Shown here in pieces: positions 22,702 through 32,165 of a stretch of 64,000 bases of DNA. Origin of the DNA: Rossellomorea vietnamensis (GTDB lineage: Bacteria; Bacillota; Bacilli; Bacillales; Bacillaceae_B); assembly GCF_008180415.1 (NCBI RefSeq), contig NZ_VTEI01000012.1, positions 1 through 64,000 on the forward strand, read 5' to 3'. The notes beneath the pieces are model-generated. The model saw nothing but the letters and a program-made list of their open reading frames with translations. It was not told where the DNA came from and made no database searches. Every line of letters starts with the position of its first letter. Within the stretch, counting starts at the first letter, position 1. Made by a program: the position numbers and the translations under genes.

Positions 22702-23718
22702 TTAATTTTCTCTGACAAGCTTCTTGCGGTCTGGAGACTGAGGCGGCTCCTCCAGCCAGCCATGTTTCACCATGATGTCGGCTCCGCTTTTACCGAGTCT
22801 GCCGGCTTCAACAGCCATCCGAAGATAGTTGGAGGAAACATCTAATCTCATGCTTGCTGAAGCTGAAGTGCCATAATTTCCGATTCCTGCATTCATCACA
22901 AGTGCAACTGTAAACATCATCAGTTTTTCGGAAAAGACCGGTGTGGTGGAGTCCTGTACATTGGTATCCCAAGACATAGGTGCCTGCATGTCATTGTCTA
23001 CCAGGGTTTTGCCGAAAATTTTAATGTGCTTCTGGGCAATTTGCTGGGCACGCACCATAAAATCCTTCACATCAGGTGTTTCAGCCATTTGGGCAAAGCT
23101 GGTAGTGAGCATGTTTCCGAGCAGGTTTGTTTCAGTATTCATAAATAAATGTGAAATTTCAATAGCATTCAAAGGCCGCTTTTCAGTGAACGGATTCAAA
23201 CTGCCGCTGAAATAATCTTTTTCTTCCACAAAACCAATTCCTTTGGGATAAGGCATATAGGGAGGCCTGACCAGGATGCCCATATCCAATGTGGTTTCAG
23301 TTGTTTTTTGATACAAGTCGCTGGTAAAATTTAAACACCCTTGATAGAAGTTGATGATATCTTCACGGACTGCCAGAGACAGGGCTCCGCTATAGGTTAT
23401 CATTCCAACCTTCGACATTTGCCTCATGAACATTAAAAAGAAAATATCCTCATACATTCTTGGTGTGTCAGGATCTACGTCCTTTTCAAGATCAAAACCA
23501 GCAGGCTGGGGAATCTGCTCCTTCTCATAAAGCTTCTTCAGAAAGGTAACATGATCTAATGAAGCTTGCTGGGTTAAAAGAAGAAGGTCTTTGATTTTAG
23601 GATCCTCACACTTCGCTAAAAAATATTCAATCATACATAGTGAAGAAGTATCGTTTTGATAGGTAGTCCATAAAGTCGCTAACTCACCGGATGTTAGTTT
23701 TGTTGAATGATCAGACAT
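22702..23718 (-). CDS. DUF3231 family protein (tandem four-helix domains)
   Basis: A 338-aa soluble helical protein of the DUF3231 family common in Bacillus. Two homologous halves each resemble a ferritin/coat-like four-helix bundle: the first starts LTSGELATLWTTYQNDT and the second NAIEISHLFMNTETNLLGN. The role is unknown; related proteins are often spore- or stress-associated. Start ATG 23718 is backed by AGGAGGGCG, whereas the upstream in-frame codon has none. Confidence 0.82.
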   Translation of the reverse strand: MSDHSTKLTSGELATLWTTYQNDTSSLCMIEYFLAKCEDPKIKDLLLLTQQASLDHVTFLKKLYEKEQIPQPAGFDLEKDVDPDTPRMYEDIFFLMFMRQMSKVGMITYSGALSLAVREDIINFYQGCLNFTSDLYQKTTETTLDMGILVRPPYMPYPKGIGFVEEKDYFSGSLNPFTEKRPLNAIEISHLFMNTETNLLGNMLTTSFAQMAETPDVKDFMVRAQQIAQKHIKIFGKTLVDNDMQAPMSWDTNVQDSTTPVFSEKLMMFTVALVMNAGIGNYGTSASASMRLDVSSNYLRMAVEAGRLGKSGADIMVKHGWLEEPPQSPDRKKLVREN

Positions 23719-23847
23719 AGATCGCCCTCCTGAACGCTTTGGCATTTAGGGATATTATCTGCCAGGCGCATAAATACATGTACACATTTATGATTTTTAA
23801 AAAATTGGGTAAAACATTGATAAGTATCACAATTCATTCTCTTTACA

Positions 23848-23867
23848 TACTATAGGGGGGTATAGTA
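23848..23867. promoter_or_regulatory. CsoR operator
   Basis: TACTATAGGGGGGTATAGTA is a G-tract-centred palindrome like the CsoR operator of B. subtilis copZA. It lies 25 bp upstream of csoR, so the operon is autorepressed and relieved by Cu(I). Confidence 0.85.
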
Positions 23868-23891
23868 ATATGACCATAAGGAGGTGACGCA

Positions 23892-24230
23892 ATGGTATCG
23901 AACCCTGAAGAAATGATTGAAATCGATTCATGTTGCTCATCAGATGAAGAAAGAAAAAGTCACCATTCAGATAAAGTGAAAAGCAATCTGGTCACCAGGT
24001 TGAACCGCATTGAAGGACAGATCCGCGGGATAAAAAGATTGATTGAAAATGATACGTACTGTGATGATGTCATTACGCAGATTTCAGCCACACAATCGGC
24101 GATGAACAGCGTCGCAAAACTCCTTCTTGAAGGGCATATGAAAACATGTGTGCTCGAGAGGATTCAGGATGGCGATACAGAAGTCCTTGATGAAGTGCTT
24201 GTGACGATACAAAAACTAATGAAGAAATAA
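23892..24230 (+). CDS. csoR: Copper-sensing repressor CsoR
   Basis: A 112-aa all-helical repressor. After a variable N-terminus, the DNA-binding helix reads LVTRLNRIEGQIRGIKRLIE. The Cu(I) ligands are the Cys of DTYCDDV and the His and Cys of LEGHMKTCVLE, all present. Cu(I) binding releases DNA. The N-terminal SCCSSDEE segment adds two cysteines not in the core motif. It begins an operon with copZ (15 bp later) and copA. Confidence 0.95.
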   Translation: MVSNPEEMIEIDSCCSSDEERKSHHSDKVKSNLVTRLNRIEGQIRGIKRLIENDTYCDDVITQISATQSAMNSVAKLLLEGHMKTCVLERIQDGDTEVLDEVLVTIQKLMKK

Positions 24231-24245
24231 AGGAGATGTGTATAG

Positions 24246-24452
24246 ATGGAAAAGATCACTCTAAATGTGAGCGGAATGTCATGCGGACATTGTGTCAAAG
24301 CGGTTGAAGGCAGTGTTGGAGAACTGAAAGGGGTCCAGTCGGTTGGAGTAAACTTGGATTCAGGGAAAGTAGACGTCACGTATAATTCTGAAGAAGTAAC
24401 AGTGGAAACAATCAAAGAAACCATCGACGATCAAGGATATGATGTTCAATAA
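24246..24452 (+). CDS. copZ: Copper chaperone CopZ
   Basis: A 68-aa HMA-domain protein with the Cu(I)-binding motif MSCGHC at residues 11-16 and the ferredoxin-like fold pattern to the end. It buffers cytosolic Cu(I) and delivers it to CopA and CsoR. AAGGAG precedes ATG 24246. Confidence 0.96.
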   Translation: MEKITLNVSGMSCGHCVKAVEGSVGELKGVQSVGVNLDSGKVDVTYNSEEVTVETIKETIDDQGYDVQ

Positions 24453-24520
24453 CGTGCCCTCATGGCGCGTTTCTTTTGGTGAGAAATATACCCCATACAG
24501 GTATGAGAGGAGGTCTTGAA

Positions 24521-26944
24521 ATGAGCGGAAATGCCAAAGAGGTCACTTATAAGGTGACTGGAATGACCTGTGCTGCCTGTGCTTCGAGAATTGAAAAAGG
24601 ATTGAATAAGATGGAAGGCGTCGAGGATGCAACGGTTAATTTTGCTTTAGAACGTGCTTCTGTAAAATTTGATCCCTCTTCAGCTGCTCCAGAGGTCCTT
24701 CAGAAGAAGATAGAGGACCTGGGTTATGGTGTCGTTACCGAGAAAGCTGAATTTGACATTACCGGAATGACCTGTGCAGCCTGCTCTGCCCGAATTGAAA
24801 AGGGGCTTAACAAAACAGAGGGCGTCACTAAAGCAAACGTGAATCTTGCGTTGGAAAAAGCAACGGTTGAATTTAATCCAACTCATATTTCAGCTGCCGA
24901 GCTGGTAAAAAGAGTTGAAAAGCTGGGATATGGCGCACGGGAAGCTGCTGATAAAAACTCTGAAGAAACAGCGGATTATAGGGAGAAGGAAATCCATAAG
25001 CAGCAGCGGAAATTTATACTTTCACTGATTCTGTCCCTGCCGCTTCTCTGGGCAATGGTCAGCCATTTTGAATTCACCTCATTCATTTATCTTCCAGAGT
25101 TCCTGATGAATCCATGGGTTCAATTTGCGTTGGCAACACCAGTGCAATTTTATGTTGGAAAGCAATTTTATGTAGGTGCATATAAAGCATTGAAAAATAA
25201 AAGTGCGAATATGGACGTCCTGGTTGCATTGGGAACATCAGCCGCTTATTTTTACAGCGTGTATTTGTCCCTTGAATCGCTGGGGACGAACGAAGGAATG
25301 ACAGAACTTTACTTTGAAACAAGTGCGATTTTAATCACGCTGATCATTCTTGGTAAATTGTTTGAAGCACGGGCGAAAGGGAGATCCTCGGAAGCAATCA
25401 AAAAACTGATGGGGCTCCAGGCAAAAACGGCCACTGTCCTTCGAGATGGAGAAGAGACTGAAATTCCACTAGAGGAAGTGGCTGCCGGGGATATCGTCTT
25501 TGTGAAACCCGGTGAAAAGGTGCCTGTGGATGGAGAAGTATTGGAGGGCCGTTCCGCTCTCGATGAATCCATGCTTACAGGAGAAAGCGTGCCGGTCGAC
25601 AAGGCAGCCGGAGATGAGGTCATTGGTTCTACCATTAATAAAAATGGATTTTTAAAAATCAAAGCTGTAAAGGTGGGAAGAGAGACCGCGCTCTCCCAGA
25701 TCATCAAGGTTGTAGAAGAAGCACAGGGGTCAAAAGCGCCGATTCAAAGGATGGCGGACCGGATATCAGGTATATTTGTGCCAATTGTTGTGGGGCTTGC
25801 TGTGATTACTTTCTTAGTATGGTTCCTGGGGATCACTCCGGGCGATTTTGCCGAAAGTCTGGAGAAGTTAATTGCTGTACTTGTCATTGCCTGTCCATGT
25901 GCACTGGGGCTTGCGACGCCGACCTCCATCATGGCTGGGTCCGGCCGTTCCGCAGAATTCGGGATTCTTTTTAAAGGTGGAGAGCATCTTGAAACGGCAC
26001 ACACCGTCACAACGGTTGTCCTTGACAAAACAGGGACCGTCACGAACGGCAAGCCTGTTTTGACGGATGTGATGGCCCGTGAGGATATGAATGAAACGGA
26101 GTTCATGGAACTGGTCGCAGCAGCCGAGCGTCCGTCTGAGCATCCTTTGGCCGTCTCCATTGTGGAGGGCATCAAAGAAAAAGGAATTGACACAAGTACT
26201 AACGCAGACTTTGAAGCCATTCCGGGATATGGTGTGTCAGCCCTTGTGAATGAGCGTCGAGTACTGATCGGGACCAAAAAGCTGATGGACCGTGAATCCA
26301 TTTCTGTGAGTGATGCCATTCTGCAGACCAAAACCAATTTGGAAAGTAACGGAAAAACAGCCATGCTTGTAAGCATCGATGATCAGTATGCCGGTTTGAT
26401 TGCCGTTGCGGATACAATAAAAGAAACTTCCAAAGAAGCCGTCAACCGATTGAATGACATGGGACTCGAGGTCATCATGATGACAGGAGACAACCGGCGC
26501 ACCGCAGAAGCCATAGCAAAAGAAGCGGGTATCGGGAATGCCATTGCAGAAGTCCTGCCTGAAGGTAAAGCGGAGGAAGTGAAAAAGCTTCAGGAGCAGG
26601 GCAAGAAAGTCGCAATGGTCGGAGATGGAATCAACGATGCTCCCGCATTGGCAGTTGCTGATATCGGGATGGCCATCGGGACCGGGACAGACGTCGCTAT
26701 GGAAGCTGCCGATATCACCCTGATACGAGGAGACCTGAACAGCATAGCGGATGCCATCTTCATGAGTAAGAAAACCATCCGGAACATCAAGCAAAATCTG
26801 TTCTGGGCATTTGCCTATAACACCTTGGGCATTCCAATTGCGGCAGCTGGACTTCTTGCGCCTTGGCTGGCTGGAGCGGCGATGGCCTTCAGTTCAGTGT
26901 CTGTTGTGTTGAATGCATTGAGGCTGCAGAGGGTGAAGTTGTAG
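24521..26944 (+). CDS. copA: Cu(I)-exporting P1B-type ATPase CopA
   Basis: An 807-aa pump that exports Cu(I) using ATP. Two N-terminal HMA domains carry MTCAAC (C17/C20 and C85/C88). The membrane CPC motif is C458-P459-C460. The phosphorylated aspartate is D502 in DKTGT. The actuator TGES motif, the SEHPLA nucleotide-binding motif and the GDGINDAPAL hinge are all intact. ATG 24521 has AGGAGGT upstream; a longer in-frame start is not supported. An imperfect dyad ATACCC...GGTAT just before it could be a second regulator site. It completes the csoR-copZ-copA operon. Confidence 0.96.
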   Translation: MSGNAKEVTYKVTGMTCAACASRIEKGLNKMEGVEDATVNFALERASVKFDPSSAAPEVLQKKIEDLGYGVVTEKAEFDITGMTCAACSARIEKGLNKTEGVTKANVNLALEKATVEFNPTHISAAELVKRVEKLGYGAREAADKNSEETADYREKEIHKQQRKFILSLILSLPLLWAMVSHFEFTSFIYLPEFLMNPWVQFALATPVQFYVGKQFYVGAYKALKNKSANMDVLVALGTSAAYFYSVYLSLESLGTNEGMTELYFETSAILITLIILGKLFEARAKGRSSEAIKKLMGLQAKTATVLRDGEETEIPLEEVAAGDIVFVKPGEKVPVDGEVLEGRSALDESMLTGESVPVDKAAGDEVIGSTINKNGFLKIKAVKVGRETALSQIIKVVEEAQGSKAPIQRMADRISGIFVPIVVGLAVITFLVWFLGITPGDFAESLEKLIAVLVIACPCALGLATPTSIMAGSGRSAEFGILFKGGEHLETAHTVTTVVLDKTGTVTNGKPVLTDVMAREDMNETEFMELVAAAERPSEHPLAVSIVEGIKEKGIDTSTNADFEAIPGYGVSALVNERRVLIGTKKLMDRESISVSDAILQTKTNLESNGKTAMLVSIDDQYAGLIAVADTIKETSKEAVNRLNDMGLEVIMMTGDNRRTAEAIAKEAGIGNAIAEVLPEGKAEEVKKLQEQGKKVAMVGDGINDAPALAVADIGMAIGTGTDVAMEAADITLIRGDLNSIADAIFMSKKTIRNIKQNLFWAFAYNTLGIPIAAAGLLAPWLAGAAMAFSSVSVVLNALRLQRVKL

Positions 26945-26976
26945 AGATCTGCTCCACATTTAAAAAAATGTGTGAA

Positions 26977-27009
26977 AGGCACATAGGCTGAGCCTGTGTG
27001 TCTTTTTTC
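26977..27009 (+). terminator. Terminator after copA
   Basis: GGCACATAGGC pairs with GCCTGTGTGTC (with wobbles), followed by TTTTTTC. Confidence 0.6.
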
Positions 27010-27073
27010 TTATGAACCTTTTGAAGGGAAATGTGGCTTTGGGTCGAATGTATTGTTCAAAAGGAGTGATGCA

Positions 27074-28045
27074 ATGATTATTAAAGAACGGACTGTGCCT
27101 ATTGAGCTTAAGCAGTTAGAAGCTCTTAATGAAAGATTGGCAGATACCCACATCGCGAAAGAGCTTGTGAATGACGACCTTGGCCGGCAAATGGCTGGCT
27201 ATAAAGGAGAAATTAATCTGGATTATCCTCTCAGTTTCTTATAATCAGAAGAATTTTTTATTCTTCATCATGTCCGCATCTTCGACGGCACCCACTATTT
27301 CCAGATAGACACCCTCATTATTACCGGAAAATTCATCTTAATAGTAGAGACTAAAAACATGTCCGGAACCTTGTACTTTGATACAGAATTCAATCAGCTG
27401 ATTAGAAAAAATAATGGTGAAGTTGCCTTTTCTGACCCATTACTGCAAGTCAAGCGTCACAGAGCTCAATTAAGAAAGTGGATGCTTACTTTAACATCAA
27501 AACATCTTCCAATTGAATCTCTTGTTGTCATTAGCAATCCCCGTACCATTATCCAATCCTCTTCGACTACAGTTCACCAAAAAGTTATCCACATGGGGCA
27601 ACTACCATTCCAGATTGCTGCATTACAAGAAAAATATAAACATGAGTTTCTCGAGCGGGAACAAGCTTTGAAGCTAGCTAAAGAAATAGCTCGAAAACAT
27701 TGTCCGCTAGAACTTGATATTCTAAAGAAATATGGAATACAACCAAAAGAATTGATCCGGGGAGTAAAGTGTCCAACGTGTCGTTGTTTCCCTTGTACAA
27801 GGGCTTATGGTAAGTGGATTTGCAGAAATTGCGGTGCCGAATCAAAGGAAGCACATATCGCGGCTTTAAGGGAATACGCTCTTTTATTTAGGACTGAATT
27901 TACGAATGGAGACGTTCGTAAATTCTTAGGAATTGATTCAACTTCAACGGTGAATAAAATGCTAACCAAAATGAATCTGCCTTTCAAAGGTGAAAAGAGG
28001 TGGAGAGTGTACTCATTGGAGTGTCTTAAGAAATCCAAATTATAG
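27074..28045 (+). pseudogene. NERD-domain protein gene with an in-frame TAA
   Basis: The reading frame from ATG 27074 runs to a TAA at 27242-27244 and continues open in the same frame to TAG 28043-28045 (about 323 codons). Before the stop: YKGEINLDYPLSFL; after it: SEEFFILHHVRIFDGTHYFQ, IDTLIITGKFILIVETKN. Together they make a NERD (nuclease-related) domain with its GE, D and E-x-K residues. The C-terminus has a four-cysteine zinc ribbon (CPTCRCFPC...CRNCG) and a small winged region. No frameshift, only this stop, perhaps from CAA. Either a recent pseudogene or a sequence error. AAAAGGAG precedes the start. Confidence 0.85.
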
Positions 28046-28049
28046 GAAT

Positions 28050-28510
28050 GGCTGATAGAACCACAAAACCGGTTGATAGAGCCTGGTTACTCCATTTGGT
28101 GTCCTGTTTCGCGCTCAAAAGTTAAAACCCCCGGCCCAGCCCGGGGGAAACAAAATAGGGGGGTTGAAAAAGGGGAATGGCTGATAGAAAGGACAAAGTG
28201 GTTGATAGAGCGTCAAAAGTGGCTGATAGAACCATCAAACTGGTTGATAGAAAAGACAAAGTGGCTGATAGAACCACAAAACCGGTTGATAGAGCCTGAT
28301 TACTCCATTTTGGTGTCCTGTTTCGCGCTCAAAAGTTAAAACTCCCGGCCCAGCCGGGGGGAAACAAAATAGGGGGTTGAAAAAGGGGAATGGCTGATAG
28401 AAAGGACAAAGTGGTTGATAGAGCGTCAAAAGTGGCTGATAGAACCGTCAAACTGGTTGATAGAGCGTCAAAAGTGGCTGATAGAACCACAAAACCGGTT
28501 GATAGCCCCT
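28050..28510. repeat. 213-bp tandem repeat built from alternating 21-bp subrepeats
   Basis: The 213-bp unit starts at 28050, 28263 and 28476 (partial). Each unit holds 21-bp blocks GGCTGATAGAAC... and GGTTGATAGAGC... in strict alternation, plus a copy of a C/G-rich hairpin (CCCGGCCCAGCC...GGG). A +-frame reads as a WLIExxK repeat, but without a ribosome-binding site it is unlikely to be coding. Confidence 0.85.
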
Positions 28511-28523
28511 GGTTACTCCAATT

Positions 28524-28550
28524 CAAAACCCCCAGGCCAAGGCCTGGGGG
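28524..28550 (-). terminator. pepF terminator
   Basis: CCCCCAGGCC/GGCCTGGGGG, with T-run in the minus direction (AAAA at 28525-28528 on the plus strand). Degenerate copies lie at about 28130-28148 and 28343-28362 within the tandem array. Confidence 0.85.
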
Positions 28551-28563
28551 CAGACAAACTAAT

Positions 28564-30375
28564 TTATTCGTAACTCTCTTCCAGTTCATCAATGAGTGAA
28601 CCAACATAGGCAACGGCTTCGCGAATGTTGTCTGGATTTGTCATGTCAATGCCTGCCTTTTTGATGAGCTCAAGCGGCTCTAATGTTCCGCCTGATTTCA
28701 AGACATCCAGCCAGCGGTCGACGGCAGTCTGCCCTTCGTTGATGATCTTTTTGGAAACCAGAGTAGAGACAGTCAGACCTGCTGAGTAGGTGTATGGATA
28801 GAGCCCCATATAGTAGTGAGGCTGGCGCATCCATGTCAGACTGGCACCCTCGTCTATTTCAACGGTGTCTCCCCAGAACTTTTTGAGGATATCCGCTTTC
28901 TGTTCAGACAGGACGCTGGCTGTCAAGGGTTCGCTATCTTCGGCCAAATTATAGACTCTTCGCTGTAATTCTCCTTCCAGCAGGTGAGTCACGAAGTTAT
29001 GGAAGTAGGTGCCGAGCAGCTGCAGGACAACCCAGCGCTTGGTGCGCTTGTCGTTGTCTTGAGACAGCAAGTGATGGCCAAGCAGCATTTCGTTCATAGT
29101 CGAGGGTGCCTCGATAAAGTAACGGGAAGGGCGGGTGTTGGTCATCCGCTGATTTTTTCCGGATAGGTAAAAGTGTCCGGCGTGTCCCAGTTCATGGGCA
29201 AGCGTGAATGTTCCCCTCATAGTATCCGGCCAAGTCATAAGTATATATGGGTGTGCTCCATATGGGCTTGAACAAAAGGCGCCTGTTGATTTTCCGACAT
29301 TGTCGGCATAATCGATCCATCTTTCGGACAGTGCCTTGTCGACCATTTCATTGTACTCGTCTCCCATTACTTGGAGTGCTTCTTTTACCGTTTGGGCACC
29401 CTTATCATAACTGGTTTCGATTTGGAAATCAGGGTCAAGAGGTGCATGCAGGTCTGCAAATGTAAGTTTATCCAAGCCGAGTTCCTTCTTTTTCAGCTTT
29501 GCATATCGTCTCATATGCGGGGCGAGCTCCTCCTGGATGATATCCAGCTGGTTATTGTACATTTCTTTTGTAACTTGCTGCGGCGCCAGGAGCATATCGG
29601 TTACTGAATCATATTTTCTGAGACGTGCCGTAATGGTCTCCTGGTTGACTTGCGTTGCATAGGCGGCAGCAAATGCATTTTTGTATTGCTGAAGTGTTTT
29701 AACGAATGATTCATAAGCGTTTCTCCGCACAGTGGCTGAAGGGGAAGAACTGTATTTCCCTTCATAGAGAGCAAAGGAGAGCGGCAATTCGTTTCCTTCA
29801 TCATCGGTAAAAGAATCGAACTGCATGTCGGAAAGCTTCCCGCGGTTATAGATATTGTAAGGAGCCGAGAATACGGAGCCCAGGGCCGCGAGAGTTTCTT
29901 CAGTCTCCTCACCTAGTGTATGAGGCTTTTTGTCCTGCAGGTCTTTTAGATACTTCTCGAAAGACTGCAGACCTTCTTCTTCTTCAATAAATGATCGCAG
30001 CGTTTCTTTTGGCAGTGAGATGATTTCCGTTTCCACAAAAGCAGTTGAAGCATTAATGCGCGAACCTGCTTCTTCTACTCGGGCAGCATCTTTTTGGCTG
30101 GTTGTGTCGGTGTGGTCTACTGTCTGTTTCAGTGAAGCATAAGCAGCAACCAGATTGAATCGCTTCAGTAGTTCTTCTTTAGCTTCCAGGCAGCGAAGGA
30201 GCAAGGTGCTGCTTTCCTGAAGGCGGCCTTTGTAATCTGTTACTTCACCTACATCATTTTGGACTGCCTTCAATTCTTTTTCCCAGTCTTCCCTTGTTTG
30301 AAAGATATCACCTAAATCCCATGTTTGTTCCTCTGGTACCTCTTTTCGATTGATGCGGTTGCTTTGTGTCCCCAT
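28564..30375 (-). CDS. pepF: Oligoendopeptidase F
   Basis: A 603-aa M3-family zinc metallopeptidase that cleaves oligopeptides of about 7-17 residues in the cytoplasm. The zinc motif is H394-E-L-G-H398, followed by AGHFYLSG, with the third ligand in the EAPSTMNEMLL segment about 25 residues on. N-terminal helical oligopeptidase_F domain at about 110-185. Length is typical. GGGAGG precedes ATG 30375. It is convergent to the NERD gene and array and ends at a strong hairpin. Confidence 0.95.
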   Translation of the reverse strand: MGTQSNRINRKEVPEEQTWDLGDIFQTREDWEKELKAVQNDVGEVTDYKGRLQESSTLLLRCLEAKEELLKRFNLVAAYASLKQTVDHTDTTSQKDAARVEEAGSRINASTAFVETEIISLPKETLRSFIEEEEGLQSFEKYLKDLQDKKPHTLGEETEETLAALGSVFSAPYNIYNRGKLSDMQFDSFTDDEGNELPLSFALYEGKYSSSPSATVRRNAYESFVKTLQQYKNAFAAAYATQVNQETITARLRKYDSVTDMLLAPQQVTKEMYNNQLDIIQEELAPHMRRYAKLKKKELGLDKLTFADLHAPLDPDFQIETSYDKGAQTVKEALQVMGDEYNEMVDKALSERWIDYADNVGKSTGAFCSSPYGAHPYILMTWPDTMRGTFTLAHELGHAGHFYLSGKNQRMTNTRPSRYFIEAPSTMNEMLLGHHLLSQDNDKRTKRWVVLQLLGTYFHNFVTHLLEGELQRRVYNLAEDSEPLTASVLSEQKADILKKFWGDTVEIDEGASLTWMRQPHYYMGLYPYTYSAGLTVSTLVSKKIINEGQTAVDRWLDVLKSGGTLEPLELIKKAGIDMTNPDNIREAVAYVGSLIDELEESYE

Positions 30376-30576
30376 AACAATAGCCTCCCAGCATAGTATT
30401 TTTGCCTAAGCTTGCGGTCATTTTGGTTTATACCACATTTGGAAATGGGTAATCATAATGAGAGAGCAAGGCAGTTGGTTAGAAATGAAAGTCGCTTTAT
30501 GTTTATAATTATATAGAAGTGAGAATAATGCAACAATTTCATCAAGATCAGCGTTACATAGAAAGGAATTAAAACT

Positions 30577-32109
30577 ATGAATTTCAGTCCAATTAAGAAC
30601 CCCGTTTTTATCGTTTCTGCAGTAGCGGTTTTTGCCCTGGTCCTTTTGGGAGCAATTCTCCCTCTTAGGTTTGGGGAAGTAGCAGAAACTCTCTTTTTAT
30701 TCACTACCACGAACTTTGGATGGTTCTACCTCCTCGCCGTCTTCATTTTTTCGGTCTTCCTCATTATCATTGCTATCAGCAAATATGGAAAAATCCGTCT
30801 CGGGCCTCAGGATTCAAGGCCGGAATACCCATTTTTCACGTGGGTAGGAATGCTGTTTTCTGCTGGTTTCGGAGCCGGCCTGGTTTTCTGGGGAGTGGCA
30901 GAACCAATGAGCCATTTCTTTACTCCCCCATTTCAATCGATGGAGCCTATGACAGAAGGTACAGCGAGAGTGGCAACAGGATATGCTTTCTTTCACTGGG
31001 GAATAAGCCAGTGGTCTGTATTCACAATTGTCGGGCTTATGATCGGCTTCCTGCAATTTAGAAAAGGGAAGGACGGCCTGATTTCCACGGCGGTTGAATC
31101 CGTGACCTCCAAGAGAAAAGGGGTCAAGAATACAATTGATTCGTTTGCTGTCATCGCGACGGTCATGGGGATCGCGACGTCCCTTGGTCTGGGTGTGCTC
31201 CAGATGAATGGAGGCTTGAAGAGTGTTTTCGGGATACCGAGCTCTGGCGGTGTTCAGCTATTGATCATGGGTATTCTCCTTGTGCTGTACTTGTTGTCTT
31301 CAAGTACGGGACTTAATAAAGGAATCAAGTGGCTGAGTAATTTGAACCTCGGTCTCTGCCTTGTGCTTTTGGTCTTTGTCTTCTTTGCAGGGCCCACAGT
31401 ATTCATCTTGAATACTTTCACCCTTGGTTTAGGTGATTATCTGAACCATTTCGTTGAATACAGTTTGAGGCTGACACCTTATAAAGGAGGAACCTGGGTC
31501 AGGGATTGGACAATCTTTTACTGGGCATGGGCAATTGCTTGGTCACCTTTTGTTGGTGCGTTCGTAGCACGTGTATCAAAAGGAAGGACGATCCGCGAGT
31601 TTATTCTGGGTGTCTTGATCATCCCGCCATTGATTGCCTGTCTATGGATTGCAGCGTTCGGCGGTACAGCACTTTACAGTGATTTGAACAATGGGACAGC
31701 TATTGCTGAGGCAGTAAATAATGATGTTACTGTAGCATTGTTTGAAACATATGCTCATTTGCCGTTCACGGAAATCCTGTCGGTTCTGTCAATCCTGCTC
31801 ATCTTTACGTTCCTTGTCACTTCGGCGGATTCTGCCACTTATATACTGGCGAGTATGACAACCGGAGGAAGTCTTACTCCTTCTACACTGGTGAAAATTA
31901 TTTGGGGTGTACTGATGGCTGCCATTGCCGCTGTCTTGCTGCTCGCAGGCGGACTGGGTGCTTTGCAGACCGCATCACTGATATCGGCTCTGCCATTCAC
32001 CGTTATCATCTTCGTAATCATGTATGCTTTCCTCAAGATGATACGGAAGGAACCACTGCCCGAACGTGATCCAAATCGATATAAAACTAGAAGGAAGCAA
32101 AGTGAGTAA
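30577..32109 (+). CDS. opuD: BCCT family glycine betaine/osmolyte transporter
   Basis: A 510-aa Na+-coupled transporter of the BCCT family with 12 membrane segments. Landmarks: GMLFSAGFGAGLVFWGVAEP (about residues 90-109), the Trp box FYWAWAIAWSPFVGAFVAR (about 313-331), and FLVTSADSATYIL near 413. The betaine signature GxGxG is SAGFGAG here; substrate is probably glycine betaine or a related compatible solute. AAAGGAAT precedes the start. Osmotic induction is expected for OpuD-like proteins but no element was identified. Confidence 0.88.
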   Translation: MNFSPIKNPVFIVSAVAVFALVLLGAILPLRFGEVAETLFLFTTTNFGWFYLLAVFIFSVFLIIIAISKYGKIRLGPQDSRPEYPFFTWVGMLFSAGFGAGLVFWGVAEPMSHFFTPPFQSMEPMTEGTARVATGYAFFHWGISQWSVFTIVGLMIGFLQFRKGKDGLISTAVESVTSKRKGVKNTIDSFAVIATVMGIATSLGLGVLQMNGGLKSVFGIPSSGGVQLLIMGILLVLYLLSSSTGLNKGIKWLSNLNLGLCLVLLVFVFFAGPTVFILNTFTLGLGDYLNHFVEYSLRLTPYKGGTWVRDWTIFYWAWAIAWSPFVGAFVARVSKGRTIREFILGVLIIPPLIACLWIAAFGGTALYSDLNNGTAIAEAVNNDVTVALFETYAHLPFTEILSVLSILLIFTFLVTSADSATYILASMTTGGSLTPSTLVKIIWGVLMAAIAAVLLLAGGLGALQTASLISALPFTVIIFVIMYAFLKMIRKEPLPERDPNRYKTRRKQSE

Positions 32110-32121
32110 GCCTTTATTTCG

Positions 32122-32157
32122 AAACTGAACCATTCCGGGAATGGTTCAGTTTTTTTA
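32122..32157 (+). terminator. Terminator after BCCT gene
   Basis: AAACTGAACCATTCC/GGAATGGTTCAGTTT with T-tract. Confidence 0.9.
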
Positions 32158-32165
32158 TGTCCAAC

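Noticed and set aside
25744..26376. Long minus-strand frame inside copA
   Set aside because: Antisense shadow of a high-GC3 coding region.
28073..28339. Open frame encoding WLIExxK repeats in the 28-kb array
   Set aside because: No ribosome-binding site; the 21-bp period makes long frames by chance on both strands, and the array includes terminator copies.
28050..28510. Possible CRISPR array
   Set aside because: Units are contiguous 21-mers without unique spacers, and no cas genes are present.
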